Of a stretch of DNA of 64,000 nt, positions 9,340-19,255 are shown in pieces. The position numbers and the translations under genes are program-made. This stretch comes from Aquimarina intermedia (lineage in GTDB: Bacteria; Bacteroidota; Bacteroidia; Flavobacteriales; Flavobacteriaceae). How positions within the stretch are numbered: the first letter of the stretch is position 1; each line of letters starts with the position of its first letter. The stretch lies in assembly GCF_008124785.1 (NCBI RefSeq), contig NZ_VNHU01000013.1, positions 1 to 64,000 on the forward strand. The letters run 5' to 3'. The notes beneath the pieces are model-generated. The model did no database searches, was not told where the DNA came from, and saw nothing but the letters and a program-made list of their open reading frames with translations.

Positions 9340-9347
9340 TATTTTTG
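9340..9347 (+). promoter_or_regulatory. -7 promoter element for prfB
   Basis: TATTTTTG matches TAnnTTTG perfectly and lies 16 bp before the prfB ATG, predicting a very short leader. No TTG is found at the expected -33 spacing. Confidence 0.5.
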
Positions 9348-9363
9348 CCTAAAAATCGAACAT

Positions 9364-10462
9364 ATGATTACAGCTGAGACAATTCTTGATCTTAGAGAGC
9401 GCCAGGTAGCGTTAAGGAGGTATCTTTGACATTGATGCCAAAACTATAGAAATCACCAATCAGGAAGAAAAAACATTTGCTCCTGATTTTTGGAACGATG
9501 CTCGTAAAGCCGAACAATTGATGCGAGAATTGAATACCGAAAAAAAATGGGTCGCAGATTACACTAAGAGTGAATCACTTGTGGATGATCTGGAAGTAGT
9601 ATTTGAATTTTACAAAGAAGGAGAAGCTACAGAAAAAGAACTTCAGGAACGTTATTCATCTGCATTGGAGCTAATTGAAGGTTTGGAATTCAAAAACATG
9701 CTTAGTGATGAAGGGGACTCTTTAAGTGCTGTTATACAAATCACTGCCGGTGCCGGAGGTACTGAAAGCTGTGATTGGGCCAGTATGCTCATGAGAATGT
9801 ACCTCATGTGGGCTGAAAAACACGGCTACAAAATAAAAGAACTGAATTACCAGGAAGGCGATGTAGCCGGCATTAAAACCGTTACGCTTGAAATTGAAGG
9901 AGACTACGCCTTTGGCTGGTTAAAAGGTGAAAATGGTGTTCATCGGTTAGTTCGTATATCACCTTTTGACAGCAATGCTAAACGCCATACATCCTTTGCT
10001 TCTATTTATGTATATCCACTTGTCGATGATTCTATCGAGATCGAAATAAACCCTGCTGATATTAATTGGGATTTTGCAAGATCGAGTGGTGCGGGAGGAC
10101 AAAATGTAAATAAGGTAGAAACTAAAGCCATTCTTACCCATCACCCAACCGGCATCGTTATTCATAACTCTGAAACACGTTCGCAACTAGAAAACAGAGA
10201 AAAAGCAATGCAAATGCTTAAATCTCAGCTTTACGAAATAGAACTAAAGAAACAACAAGCTCAGCGTGATGAAATTGAATCTTCGAAAATGAAAATAGAA
10301 TGGGGATCACAAATACGTAATTATGTGATGCACCCCTATAAGTTAGTGAAAGATGTCCGTACAGCGCATGAAACCGGAAATGTTGATGCTGTTATGAACG
10401 GGAATCTTGATGAGTTTTTAAAAGCCTATCTTATGATGATGGGACAAAAAGAAGAAGAATAA
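9364..10462 (+). CDS. prfB: Peptide chain release factor 2 with programmed +1 frameshift
   Basis: RF2 recognises UGA and UAA and releases the finished peptide. The ATG at 9364 opens a 21-codon frame ending CTT TGA at 9424-9429. Skipping T9427 joins it to the long frame 9428-10462, giving 365 residues, the same length as E. coli RF2. The stop-recognition motif SPF is at about 199-201 and the catalytic GGQ is at about 244-246. The frameshift makes synthesis self-limiting: when RF2 is scarce, ribosomes slip at the in-frame UGA. An internal Met at 9518 is the first ATG of the second frame and is not the true start. An arsC-like gene follows 12 bp downstream. Confidence 0.97.
9415..9430 (+). promoter_or_regulatory. 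prfB programmed frameshift site
   Basis: AGGAGG (9415-9420), an internal Shine-Dalgarno, lies three bases before CTTTGAC (9424-9430). This is the same arrangement as the classic RF2 recoding signal, with the slippery CTT, the in-frame TGA and a following C that weakens termination. Confidence 0.95.
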
Positions 10463-10474
10463 ATTATATATTTT

Positions 10475-10819
10475 ATGTACACAATCTATCATAATCCCCG
10501 CTGCAGTAAATCAAGAGCTACATTAACTATCTTGCAGGAAGAGCAAACAGCGCCCGTGGAAATCATCAAATATTTAGATCAAAAATTAACGAAAAAGGAA
10601 ATGCAAGCGTTATTGACAAAGCTACAGATGGCTCCCCATGAACTAGTGCGCAAAAACGAAGCCGTATGGAAGGAAAATTATAAAGACAAGCAATTGACTG
10701 ATGATGAACTTATCTCAATTTTGATTGAGCACCCAAAATTGATCGAGCGACCGATTGTCACAAAAGATAGTCAAGGGGTGATTGGTCGACCACCAGAAAA
10801 TGTAAAAAAGCTGTTCTAA
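10475..10819 (+). CDS. ArsC/YfgD family arsenate reductase-like protein
   Basis: A 114-residue thioredoxin-fold protein of the ArsC family. The active-site motif is NPRCSKSRATL with Cys10, and a conserved IIKYL and RPIVTKDSQGVIGRPPENV C-terminal half carries the substrate arginine. The family reduces arsenate with glutaredoxin or glutathione, but many members (YfgD, Spx-like) have no proven arsenate role. No ars operon genes are nearby, so arsenate reduction is only a family inference. It is probably co-transcribed with prfB and is followed by a strong terminator. Confidence 0.88.
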   Translation: MYTIYHNPRCSKSRATLTILQEEQTAPVEIIKYLDQKLTKKEMQALLTKLQMAPHELVRKNEAVWKENYKDKQLTDDELISILIEHPKLIERPIVTKDSQGVIGRPPENVKKLF

Positions 10820-10850
10820 AGCCCCAATGCAATAAATAAAAAATTTTAAA

Positions 10851-10886
10851 AAGCGATACGCATGTTAAATGCATATCGCTTTTTTA
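10851..10886 (+). terminator. Rho-independent terminator of prfB-arsC
   Basis: GCGATACGCAT (10853-10863) pairs with ATGCATATCGC (10869-10879) with one mismatch around GTTAA, followed by seven T. The rest of the 305-bp gap to the next gene holds only AT-rich sequence and the promoter at 10999-11029. Confidence 0.85.
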
Positions 10887-10998
10887 ATTAGAATCCTAAA
10901 ATCGTCCGGGTTTGCCGTACGATAAATGGTTTAATTACGTATTTCAAAAAGATTTAAACTTTAAACCTAATTTTTATTAAAGAATAGTTAATTATTTC

Positions 10999-11029
10999 TT
11001 GATTATTACGGGGTATAGTCATAAAATTG
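10999..11029 (+). promoter_or_regulatory. Promoter of the first TonB-type receptor gene
   Basis: TTG (10999-11001), a 20-bp spacer, then TAAAATTG (11022-11029), one mismatch from TAnnTTTG. The spacing fits the Bacteroidota primary sigma factor. The predicted leader is about 90 bases. Confidence 0.5.
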
Positions 11030-11124
11030 TAGTCCTAAAGAAGCCAACACTTTAGTCATTAGTATATTATTTGAAATAAATTACCAACCCCAAACAGTAA
11101 AAAAACTCTTGAACCCATAGAATA

Positions 11125-13545
11125 ATGAAGAAAGTTATTGTGCTTACTATAATGCTTTTGAGTTTGTCAATATATGCGCAAAACAAAAAAGAAATAACAG
11201 TATCTGGACAGATTTTGGAAGCCGGTAGTTCAATACCTCTAGAATATGCCACTATTGCTTTTATAGAACAGAATACCGAAAACATAGCGTTTGGCGGCAT
11301 CACAGACAAAAAGGGTAAATTTCAGATAAAAATTAATCCGGGTATATATTCCATCCATCTTGAGTATATTTCTTGTGAAACCCGAATAATTGAACACACT
11401 AAGTATCTCAAGAATACTGATCTGGGAAATATCGAATTAAAACCATCCTCTGAGATGCTGGAGGATGTAATCATACAAGGGGATAAAACCACTGTAGAAA
11501 TTCGATTGGACAAAAAAATATACAATGTTGGAAAAGATCTGACTGCGGCAGGCGGCTCATTGAGTGATGTCTTAAATAATGTTCCCTCGGTAACTGTAGC
11601 TCCATCAGGAAGCGTTGCGCTAAGAGGTAACGGAAATGTTCGTATTTTGGTGGACGGTAAACCTTCTGCACTGGTAGGTTTACGAAGTGCAGAGGCACTA
11701 AGACAACTCCCGGCAGAATCTATTGATCGCATTGAAGTTATCACCTCCCCTTCCGCCAGATATGACGCTGAAGGTACAGCAGGGATAATTAATTTAATAA
11801 TGAAGAGAAACAAGTTGGCAGGAATCAATGCAACCTTTCTTGCTAAAACCGGTTATCCCGAAACAGGTGGAGGTTCAGGAAATTTTAATTATCGAACAGA
11901 TAAGGTGAATATTACCAATTTTACTAGTTATACCTATCGCGAAACGCCTGGTAACTCCTTTGTGGAAAATCACTTTTTTAATTTAATTGAAGACCCTACA
12001 GCGCCCAATGGGGTCAGAAATGATCCGGACTCTTACATTCAGGAAGATAGAGAATATGATAGAATTTATAGAGGTCTTACCATCAACTCGGGAATCGAAT
12101 GGTTTGTGAATCAATCTTCTTCTATTACCAATAAGTTTTTATACCGTGCTTCCAATATAGATAATAAAACTACCAACTTTATTACGGAGTTTGACGAGAA
12201 TAGAAATGCAGTTTCTGATAATGTACGGATTGATCCCAATAAGGAAAAAAATATAACTCGTCAGTATTCTCTAAACTATGATAAAAAGTTTGAAAATACA
12301 GATCATAGACTTTCATTTGATTTTCAATTTGAGAATAGTGAAGAAAACGACAATACTCGCATCACGCAAACAAATTCAAGCATCGAAGAGTTAGTCGAGA
12401 CAGTTATCGATCAACAAAATATCTTATTGCAATCAGATTATAATTTACCATTATCTGACAACTATAAAATTGAACTTGGGTATAGAGGTATTTTTAATAA
12501 TAGAGAAACAGCATATTTGGTAGAAGAAGATAGAAACAATACTATCATCACAAATACGGATCTATCCAATACGTTAGATTTTCAACAGTATGTGAATGCC
12601 GGGTATGCTCAATTCGAAAGTAAATTCGGAAAATTCTCTATTCTTCTGGGAGTTCGAGCTGAAAATACACGAATTACAATTGAGCAAAAAACAAGCAACG
12701 ATTTTAACAAGAAAAAATACACCGATCTATTTCCTACCACGAACATTGGTTATGAAATTGGTGAAAAACATACACTTACTTTAGGGTTCAATAGAAGAAT
12801 CAGAAGGCCCGGAACTGCATTCTTAAATCCTTTTCCAGCACGATCAAGTATTTCAAATATTTTTCAGGGAAATCCCAATCTTGATCCCAGCTATAGTAAT
12901 GTAGTGGAGTTATCCTACTTAAATAAAATGCCTAAACTCACACTAAATGCTTCGGTATATTATAATCATACGTCTGATGTTTTTACCTTTATTGACATTA
13001 ATACAGGAGAACGTGTAACGATTGGTACAGATGCAAATAATAATCCAACGTTTGTACCTGTGATCTCAAGAACACCGGTAAATTTAGACCAATCAGATCG
13101 TTACGGAGTGGAATTTACCGTCATTTATAATCCTACTAAGAAATGGAGAATTAATGGTAATTTCAACGGGTCGTATTACGGTATCAAAGGAGATTTCGAA
13201 AATGAAAATTTTGACGCTTCAGATGTTAGCTGGTCAGCACGTTTGAATAACAAATTTACATTACCTGGCGAAGTTGATTGGCAAACTATTTTAGATTACC
13301 GAGGTCCTATACGTAATGGACAAATTGAAAATGAAGGTGTTTTCACAGCCAATCTTGCCTTCAGCAAGAACTTATTCAAAAACAAGGCTACGCTAACATT
13401 TGGTATTAATGACCTTTTTAATTCAAACGTAGGTAAAAGTACCGTTTCAGCCACGACTTTTTCATCGTATAGTGAATACCAATGGCGTATACGAACATTC
13501 AATCTTTCCTTTACTTACCGTTTTAAACAAAAAAAAGGATCATAA
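11125..13545 (+). CDS. TonB-dependent receptor-like outer-membrane beta-barrel protein (copy 1)
   Basis: An 806-residue outer-membrane protein. A Sec signal (MKKVIVLTIMLLSLSIYAQ) is followed by a CarboxypepD_reg-like beta-sandwich (about 25-105) with ITDKKGKFQIKINPGIY. A plug-type domain follows (about 130-230; VRILVDGKPSAL, ESIDRIEVITSPSARYDAEG), then a long beta-barrel of the OMP_b-brl_3 type ending in an aromatic strand (FNLSFTYRF). These proteins import or bind large ligands, or may act in envelope remodelling. The ligand is unknown, and no SusD-like partner or anti-sigma system is adjacent. A close paralogue follows 106 bp downstream, a tandem duplication. Confidence 0.9.
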   Translation: MKKVIVLTIMLLSLSIYAQNKKEITVSGQILEAGSSIPLEYATIAFIEQNTENIAFGGITDKKGKFQIKINPGIYSIHLEYISCETRIIEHTKYLKNTDLGNIELKPSSEMLEDVIIQGDKTTVEIRLDKKIYNVGKDLTAAGGSLSDVLNNVPSVTVAPSGSVALRGNGNVRILVDGKPSALVGLRSAEALRQLPAESIDRIEVITSPSARYDAEGTAGIINLIMKRNKLAGINATFLAKTGYPETGGGSGNFNYRTDKVNITNFTSYTYRETPGNSFVENHFFNLIEDPTAPNGVRNDPDSYIQEDREYDRIYRGLTINSGIEWFVNQSSSITNKFLYRASNIDNKTTNFITEFDENRNAVSDNVRIDPNKEKNITRQYSLNYDKKFENTDHRLSFDFQFENSEENDNTRITQTNSSIEELVETVIDQQNILLQSDYNLPLSDNYKIELGYRGIFNNRETAYLVEEDRNNTIITNTDLSNTLDFQQYVNAGYAQFESKFGKFSILLGVRAENTRITIEQKTSNDFNKKKYTDLFPTTNIGYEIGEKHTLTLGFNRRIRRPGTAFLNPFPARSSISNIFQGNPNLDPSYSNVVELSYLNKMPKLTLNASVYYNHTSDVFTFIDINTGERVTIGTDANNNPTFVPVISRTPVNLDQSDRYGVEFTVIYNPTKKWRINGNFNGSYYGIKGDFENENFDASDVSWSARLNNKFTLPGEVDWQTILDYRGPIRNGQIENEGVFTANLAFSKNLFKNKATLTFGINDLFNSNVGKSTVSATTFSSYSEYQWRIRTFNLSFTYRFKQKKGS

Positions 13546-13651
13546 GAATCTCATAGTGATCTATTTAAATAAACTGTAGTGTTTTTAACATGACCTTAAC
13601 TTTTTCAAGTTAAACCTTGGTGGCATTTTGCTGGTCAAATGGTCAAAAAAA

Positions 13652-16114
13652 ATGTCCAAAATCAAATTACTGGTAACAACTGCCTTTTGCCTTCTAAGTT
13701 TAACTTTCCTACATGCACAACCTTCAACGAACACTATTCAAGTGTCCGGGAAAGTGGTTGATGAAATATCGGGTGAACCTCTAGAATATGCCACAATTAG
13801 TTTTTATAGTCCACGAAAACAAAAAATTATCACGGGAGGAATCACTGATCAAAACGGAGCTTTCAATATAGAGGTTCCTAAAGGGTTGTACGATGTTACT
13901 ATTGAATTTATTTCATTTAAAACCATTACGCTACCCAAAAGGAAATTATTTGCAGACACCACCCTCCCAACAGTAGCGTTACGTTTGGATACGGAATCCT
14001 TGGAGGATGTTGTTATTATCGCCGAAAAAACTACTGTGGATATTCGTTTAGACAAAAAAATATATAATGTTGGTAAAGATTTAACTGTAAGTGGAGGAAC
14101 CGTAAGTGATGTACTTGACAATGTTCCTTCGGTTTCTGTAGACGTAGAAGGCAATGTTGCGTTACGTGGTAATGACAATGTTAGAATCTTAATAAATGGT
14201 AAACCTTCGGGTTTGGTTGGATTGAATAGCACAGAGGCTCTACGTCAGCTACCAGCAGAATCTATTGAGCGTGTAGAAGTTATAACGTCACCCTCTGCCC
14301 GATATGATGCAGAGGGCACTGCAGGTATTCTGAATATAATTTTGAGAAGAAGCAAATTGCAAGGACTCAATGGCGCGATAACGATCAATTCAGGCTATCC
14401 CTTTCAAGCAGGTGCTTCGGGAAATATAAATTATCGAACAGGTGACTTCAACTTTTTTACAACTTCTGGATACAACTATCGCGAAGTTCCCGGAAATTCT
14501 CTTACAGAAACAAGATACTTTAATATCGATCCAGCTACCGGAGAAGATTTACCTGATTCGTTTTTAAACGAAACCCGGGATTTTGATAGAATTCGTAAAG
14601 GTTTTAATACAAACATCGGCGTTGAATGGTATGTTAATGAAACTTCATCAGTAACCACTTCATTTTTATATCGCGATAGTAATAATGAAAGCAATACCAC
14701 TAATATTATCGTAGAACCTGACAGTGATGGTAATATTTTAAACCGGAATACACGTTTTGATCCAGAATTAGAAGACGATATCACCAAACAATATTCTTTA
14801 AACTATGTCAAAAACTTTAAAAAATCCGGGCATAAACTAACTTTTGACTTTCAGATTGAAAATAATATAGAAGAAGAAAATTCTGCAATCACACAGGACA
14901 ATACTTCTGCAATTGAACTTGTCAATACTATTGAAGATCAGGATCGCATCCTTTTACAAAGTGATTATGTATTACCTATAGGAGAGCAAAGTCAGTTTGA
15001 ATTAGGATATCGTGGTAATTTTAACACGTTGGCTACTGATTATCTCGTAAGCAATCAAGTCAATGGAGAAGTTACTGTTGATACCGATGTCTCCAATAAT
15101 TTGATATACACAGAACATGTGAATGCTTTTTATTCTCAATTCGGAAGTAAGATCAATGCTTTTTCATTTTTGTTGGGGCTTCGTCTAGAAGAGACCAGAA
15201 TAACTATTGATCAAACCACTAGTGGAGACTACAGTAAAAAAAATTACTTAGATTTCTTTCCAACTATTAATCTAAGTTACGAACTGACAGAAAAACAAAG
15301 TTTGACCCTAGGGTACAATCGTCGACTAAGGAGACCCCGATCAAGGTTCATCAATCCGTTTCCTTCACGCTCTAGTATTACGAATGTATTTCAAGGAAAT
15401 GCTGATTTGGATCCCAGTTATGCAGATGCGTTTGATTTAGGATATCTCAATCGTATGGGTAAAGTAACTTTAAACACTTCGCTATACTATAACCATTCGA
15501 CTCAGATTTTTACTTTTATATCAGAAGATACCGGAACAACCACTGTCATATCTAATACTGATACTTCACAAACCGTGGTTCCCGTAATTCGTAGAACACC
15601 AATAAATTTAGCCAGTGCAGATCGCTATGGTTTTGAGTTCACAGTTACTTATAATCCCAATAAAAAATGGAGAATGAACGCAAATTTTAATGCTTTTCAA
15701 GACAATACCCGTGGAACGTATGAAGGGGTCAATTTTGATAACGACAATTTCAGTTGGTTTGCCCGTTTTAGTAATAAAATTACACTGCCTGCAAAAATTG
15801 ATTGGCAAACAAGTTTGTTTTATAGGGGTCCCAGCGAAACTGCTCAAAGTAAAAATGAAGGAATATTGAGTACGAATATGGCTTTTAGCAAAGATCTTTT
15901 CAAAGAAAAAGCATCTGTTACATTTAATGTTAGTGATCTTTTCAATTCCAGAAAACGCTCAGGAACCTCCACTACTGATACTTTTGAATCCTATAGCGAG
16001 TTTCAATGGAGAGAGCGAAGTTTTAATATCTCGTTCACCTATCGTTTTAATCAAAAGAAAAAACGCGAGCGACCTGCTAGAGATGGTAATGGAGAAGAAG
16101 AATTTGAAGGATAA
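13652..16114 (+). CDS. TonB-dependent receptor-like outer-membrane beta-barrel protein (copy 2)
   Basis: An 820-residue paralogue of the preceding gene with the same order: Sec signal (KLLVTTAFCLLSLTFLHAQ), CarboxypepD_reg-like domain, plug with VRILINGKPSGL and ESIERVEVITSPSARYDAEG, then barrel. It ends with a basic-acidic tail (KKKRERPARDGNGEEEFEG) after the last aromatic strand, which copy 1 lacks. I chose the ATG at 13652; a TTG eight codons upstream gives a worse signal peptide. Similarity is strong along the whole length, strongest in the plug. The barrel loops differ most, suggesting different ligands. A terminator follows. Confidence 0.9.
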   Translation: MSKIKLLVTTAFCLLSLTFLHAQPSTNTIQVSGKVVDEISGEPLEYATISFYSPRKQKIITGGITDQNGAFNIEVPKGLYDVTIEFISFKTITLPKRKLFADTTLPTVALRLDTESLEDVVIIAEKTTVDIRLDKKIYNVGKDLTVSGGTVSDVLDNVPSVSVDVEGNVALRGNDNVRILINGKPSGLVGLNSTEALRQLPAESIERVEVITSPSARYDAEGTAGILNIILRRSKLQGLNGAITINSGYPFQAGASGNINYRTGDFNFFTTSGYNYREVPGNSLTETRYFNIDPATGEDLPDSFLNETRDFDRIRKGFNTNIGVEWYVNETSSVTTSFLYRDSNNESNTTNIIVEPDSDGNILNRNTRFDPELEDDITKQYSLNYVKNFKKSGHKLTFDFQIENNIEEENSAITQDNTSAIELVNTIEDQDRILLQSDYVLPIGEQSQFELGYRGNFNTLATDYLVSNQVNGEVTVDTDVSNNLIYTEHVNAFYSQFGSKINAFSFLLGLRLEETRITIDQTTSGDYSKKNYLDFFPTINLSYELTEKQSLTLGYNRRLRRPRSRFINPFPSRSSITNVFQGNADLDPSYADAFDLGYLNRMGKVTLNTSLYYNHSTQIFTFISEDTGTTTVISNTDTSQTVVPVIRRTPINLASADRYGFEFTVTYNPNKKWRMNANFNAFQDNTRGTYEGVNFDNDNFSWFARFSNKITLPAKIDWQTSLFYRGPSETAQSKNEGILSTNMAFSKDLFKEKASVTFNVSDLFNSRKRSGTSTTDTFESYSEFQWRERSFNISFTYRFNQKKKRERPARDGNGEEEFEG

Positions 16115-16123
16115 TTATAATGT

Positions 16124-16156
16124 AAAAAAGGGAAGCCTATTGGACTTCCCTTTTTT
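16124..16156 (+). terminator. Bidirectional terminator after the receptor pair
   Basis: AAAAAAGGGAAG (16124-16135) pairs with CTTCCCTTTTTT (16145-16156) around a 9-base loop. A runs on one side and T runs on the other serve both the receptor gene and the small minus-strand gene that ends at 16176. Confidence 0.85.
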
Positions 16157-16175
16157 AATATAGTTTAAATAACAA

Positions 16176-16352
16176 TTATGCCATTTCTTTAGCTTTTCGC
16201 TTTTCTTCTCGCTTTAATTTAAAATTCTCAATTGTTGCTCCAAAGATCCAATAAGGTACTACAAAGGTTAATAAGAAGATCATTAACCAAAAACCTATTG
16301 TAAGAATGGTTAAAAAAGCTAAAAAACCTAAGTATTGATCAAATTCAAACAT
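16176..16352 (-). CDS. Small membrane protein, 58 residues
   Basis: A short frame from ATG at 16352 to TAA at 16176. It starts MFEFDQYLGFLAFLTILTIG, continues through hydrophobic residues to about position 40 (one long or two short membrane segments, with VVPYWIFGA at the end), and finishes in a strongly basic tail (KLKREEKRKAKEMA). It fits neatly between the shared terminator and the fumC upstream region on the opposite strand. The segregation of hydrophobic and charged residues looks like a real inner-membrane protein rather than chance. I do not recognise a family, and no function can be assigned. Confidence 0.65.
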   Translation of the reverse strand: MFEFDQYLGFLAFLTILTIGFWLMIFLLTFVVPYWIFGATIENFKLKREEKRKAKEMA

Positions 16353-16500
16353 AATGCTATAGTAATTTACAATTTTGTCAAAGATAGTAACTCTTCAGTT
16401 TATCTCATAAAATTACTTCAAAATATTTCGGTCTATCCAAAATAAAATCATTGAAAACGAATAATCACCAGTTTTCTAAACATCTAGTGTAACAAATTCT

Positions 16501-16508
16501 TAAATTTG
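16501..16508 (+). promoter_or_regulatory. -7 promoter element for fumC
   Basis: TAAATTTG is a perfect TAnnTTTG match 25 bp before the fumC start. No TTG at the expected -33 position. The region 16353-16500 has no other visible feature. Confidence 0.5.
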
Positions 16509-16533
16509 CACTCTAAAAATTAATCAGCATATT

Positions 16534-17931
16534 ATGGATTTTAGAATAGAAAAAGATACCATGGGGGAAGTAAAAGTTCCCTCAGATAAGTTATGGGGCG
16601 CACAAACAGAACGTTCAAGGAATAATTTTAAGATTGGAGCTCCTGCATCCATGCCTTTAGAAATTATTTACGGTTTTGCTTACCTTAAAAAATCAGCTGC
16701 CTTTACTAACTGTGAACTTGGTGTTTTACCTATCGAAAAAAGAGATCTAATCGCTCAGGTTTGTGACGAAATTTTAGAGGGAAAACACGATGATCAATTC
16801 CCTTTAGTAATTTGGCAAACCGGTTCTGGTACGCAAAGTAATATGAATGTGAATGAAGTGATAGCTAACCGAGCCCATCAATTAGCTGGTAAAACTATTG
16901 GAGAAGGTGAGAAAACATTACAGCCTAATGATGATGTAAATAAGTCACAATCTTCCAATGATACGTTCCCTACCGGAATGCATATTGCTGCCTATAAAAA
17001 ATTAGTAGAAGTCACCATTCCGGGAGTTACTCAATTAAGAGATACGCTAAAGAAAAAATCTGAAGACTTTAAAAAAGTTGTTAAGATTGGACGTACGCAT
17101 TTTATGGATGCTACACCATTAACTATCGGACAAGAATTATCCGGATATGTTTCTCAATTGGATCACGGACTTAAAGCGTTAGAAAATACGTTGCCACATA
17201 TGGCAGAGATTGCACTAGGTGGTACAGCTGTAGGAACCGGACTTAATACGCCTAAGGGATACGCTAAAAGAGTGTCTGAATTTATTGCCCAATTTACGGG
17301 TCTTCCTTTTATCACAGCAGAGAATAAATTTGAAGCCTTGGCAGCCCATGATGCTTTTGTTGAAACGCATGGTGCTTTAAAACAACTGGCAGTTGCATTG
17401 AACAAAATTGGAAATGATATCCGAATGTTAGCCTCTGGGCCACGAAGCGGTATCGGAGAATTAATCATCCCGGCCAACGAACCAGGAAGTTCCATTATGC
17501 CAGGCAAAGTAAACCCTACACAGTGTGAAGCCTTAACAATGGTATGTGCTCAGGTGTTAGGAAATGATGTTGCTATCGGTGTTGGCGGTATGCAAGGACA
17601 TTTTGAATTGAATGTTTTCAAACCGGTAATGGCTGCAAGTTTATTACAAAGTGCTCAATTGATTGGTGATGCATGTGTATCTTTTGATGAGCATTGTGCG
17701 CAAGGTATTGAACCAAATCAAGCGAGAATTACAGAGTTATTAAACAACTCACTTATGCTTGTTACTGCGTTAAATACCAAAATCGGATATTATAAAGCTG
17801 CAGAAATTGCAAATACAGCACATGAAAATGGTACAACTTTGAAACATGAGGCTGTTGCCTTAGGATATGTTACTGAAGAAGAGTTTGACCAATGGGTTAG
17901 ACCTGAAAACATGGTAGGTGAGTTGAAATAA
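16534..17931 (+). CDS. fumC: Class II fumarate hydratase
   Basis: A 465-residue fumarase that interconverts fumarate and L-malate in the TCA cycle, iron-independent and tetrameric. Visible landmarks are [19 protein letters not shown] at the N-terminus, the substrate-site [13 protein letters not shown] near 105, [18 protein letters not shown] near 185, and the superfamily signature [13 protein letters not shown] near 320 containing the catalytic serine loop. Length is normal. It is a single-gene unit with its own promoter and a strong terminator. Confidence 0.97.
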   Translation: MDFRIEKDTMGEVKVPSDKLWGAQTERSRNNFKIGAPASMPLEIIYGFAYLKKSAAFTNCELGVLPIEKRDLIAQVCDEILEGKHDDQFPLVIWQTGSGTQSNMNVNEVIANRAHQLAGKTIGEGEKTLQPNDDVNKSQSSNDTFPTGMHIAAYKKLVEVTIPGVTQLRDTLKKKSEDFKKVVKIGRTHFMDATPLTIGQELSGYVSQLDHGLKALENTLPHMAEIALGGTAVGTGLNTPKGYAKRVSEFIAQFTGLPFITAENKFEALAAHDAFVETHGALKQLAVALNKIGNDIRMLASGPRSGIGELIIPANEPGSSIMPGKVNPTQCEALTMVCAQVLGNDVAIGVGGMQGHFELNVFKPVMAASLLQSAQLIGDACVSFDEHCAQGIEPNQARITELLNNSLMLVTALNTKIGYYKAAEIANTAHENGTTLKHEAVALGYVTEEEFDQWVRPENMVGELK

Positions 17932-17944
17932 ACACTTAGTAATT

Positions 17945-17993
17945 AAAAGTAAAAAGCAGTCTAAACGTGGTATTTAGAATGCTTTTTACTTTT
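17945..17993. terminator. Bidirectional terminator between fumC and the PLP lyase gene
   Basis: AAAAGTAAAAAGCA-g-TCTAAA (17945-17965) pairs with TTTAGA-a-TGCTTTTTACTTTT (17973-17993) with one mismatch, a stem of about 20 bp between convergent genes. Confidence 0.85.
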
Positions 17994-18004
17994 AATACTA
18001 GTTA

Positions 18005-19255
18005 CTATACGTTATCCAGAGCTTGTTTTAGATCCCAGATAATATCTTCATGATTTTCTACTCCGATAGATAAACGAACCAATTTATCTGATATTTTAAG
18101 TTTTTTACGGTGCTCCTCTTCTACTCCTGCGTGGGTCATTGTTTTCGGATGCTCAGCCAAACTCTCGGTTCCACCTAAACTGACAGCCAGTTTCATTAAT
18201 CGTAAACTATTAAGAAATTTAAAAGCCTCCTTCTCACCTCCTTTGATGTCAAAAGAAACCATAGCTCCCGGTGCAGAGCACTGTTTCTTAAAAATATTAT
18301 ATTGACGTGTCCCTTTTGCTAATAATCCTAAGTAATGAACTTTTTCAATTTTATCATGACTGTTTAGAAAAGAAGCGACCTCTTGTGCATTTTTGGTCTG
18401 TTGATCCATTCTTATCTTTAAGGTCTCCAAGCTTCGTAGCAACAACCAAGCTGTATGCGGACTCACCATATTTCCTAAAAATGTTCTTAGCACCCTAACA
18501 CGTTGCATTACCTCTGCTCCTCCTAAAACCGCACCTGCTATCAAATCACTGTGTCCTCCTATATATTTTGTAGCAGAATAAACTACTAAATCTGCTCCGC
18601 ATTGTAAGGGATGTTGCCATAAAGGCCCCATATACGTGTTATCTACAGCTAACAAAACCTTTTTATCATCTGTGCTGTACGAAGCAGCCAACTCACTAAA
18701 ATCCTGAATATCTACGATATCATTTGTTGGATTTGCCGGAGTTTCCAAATAAATCATAGCTAATTTATCAGCTTTACCGGTAGCCTCAATCATACTACGA
18801 ATTTCATCCATGTCCTGATCTGGAAAAACAGCCAATGTATGCACCCCAATTTTATCCAGAAAATGTTGAATAAAATGATCCGTACCACCGTATACCGGAT
18901 TACCATAAACCAGTAAATCTCCCGGATTTAAAAATTCCATGAGCACTGTACTAATAGCAGACATTCCGCTTTCAAAAACGGCACAACCATCCGCCTGATC
19001 CCATAAGGAAAGACGATTTTCTAAAATTTCCAAATTAGGGTTATTAATACGACTGTAGATTAATCCCAATTCTTCGGTAGGGTCTTTTTCACGTAAGCCG
19101 TATGCCAATTCAAAAAAAGCCTTTCCTTCTTCGGCAGTTTTAAATACAAAAGTAGAGGTTTGAAAAATTGGACATTTTATCGATCCTTCTGATAATTCGG
19201 GCTTATAGCCGTAAGTCATCATTAAACTTTCAGGGTTAAATTTATGGTCTTTCAT
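18005..19255 (-). CDS. Cys/Met metabolism PLP-dependent enzyme (cystathionine gamma-synthase/lyase family)
   Basis: A 416-residue fold-type I enzyme of the trans-sulfuration family. The PLP lysine is in YSATKYIGGHSD (K230). The cofactor loop is FESGMSAIST (94-103) and the phosphate-binding tyrosine is in IYSRINNPN (66-74). At 121-125 it has VYGGT where typical methionine gamma-lyases carry YGCT with a key cysteine, which argues against a classic methionine gamma-lyase. It may be a cystathionine lyase or synthase, or another C-S enzyme. It is divergent from an Lrp/AsnC gene across a 203-bp region with a candidate Lrp box, so Lrp probably senses an amino acid made or used here. Confidence 0.85.
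   Translation of the reverse strand: MKDHKFNPESLMMTYGYKPELSEGSIKCPIFQTSTFVFKTAEEGKAFFELAYGLREKDPTEELGLIYSRINNPNLEILENRLSLWDQADGCAVFESGMSAISTVLMEFLNPGDLLVYGNPVYGGTDHFIQHFLDKIGVHTLAVFPDQDMDEIRSMIEATGKADKLAMIYLETPANPTNDIVDIQDFSELAASYSTDDKKVLLAVDNTYMGPLWQHPLQCGADLVVYSATKYIGGHSDLIAGAVLGGAEVMQRVRVLRTFLGNMVSPHTAWLLLRSLETLKIRMDQQTKNAQEVASFLNSHDKIEKVHYLGLLAKGTRQYNIFKKQCSAPGAMVSFDIKGGEKEAFKFLNSLRLMKLAVSLGGTESLAEHPKTMTHAGVEEEHRKKLKISDKLVRLSIGVENHEDIIWDLKQALDNV

Noticed and set aside
13628-13651. TTG start for the second receptor
   Set aside because: It adds eight residues with a Trp and charges before the signal peptide; the ATG at 13652 is better.
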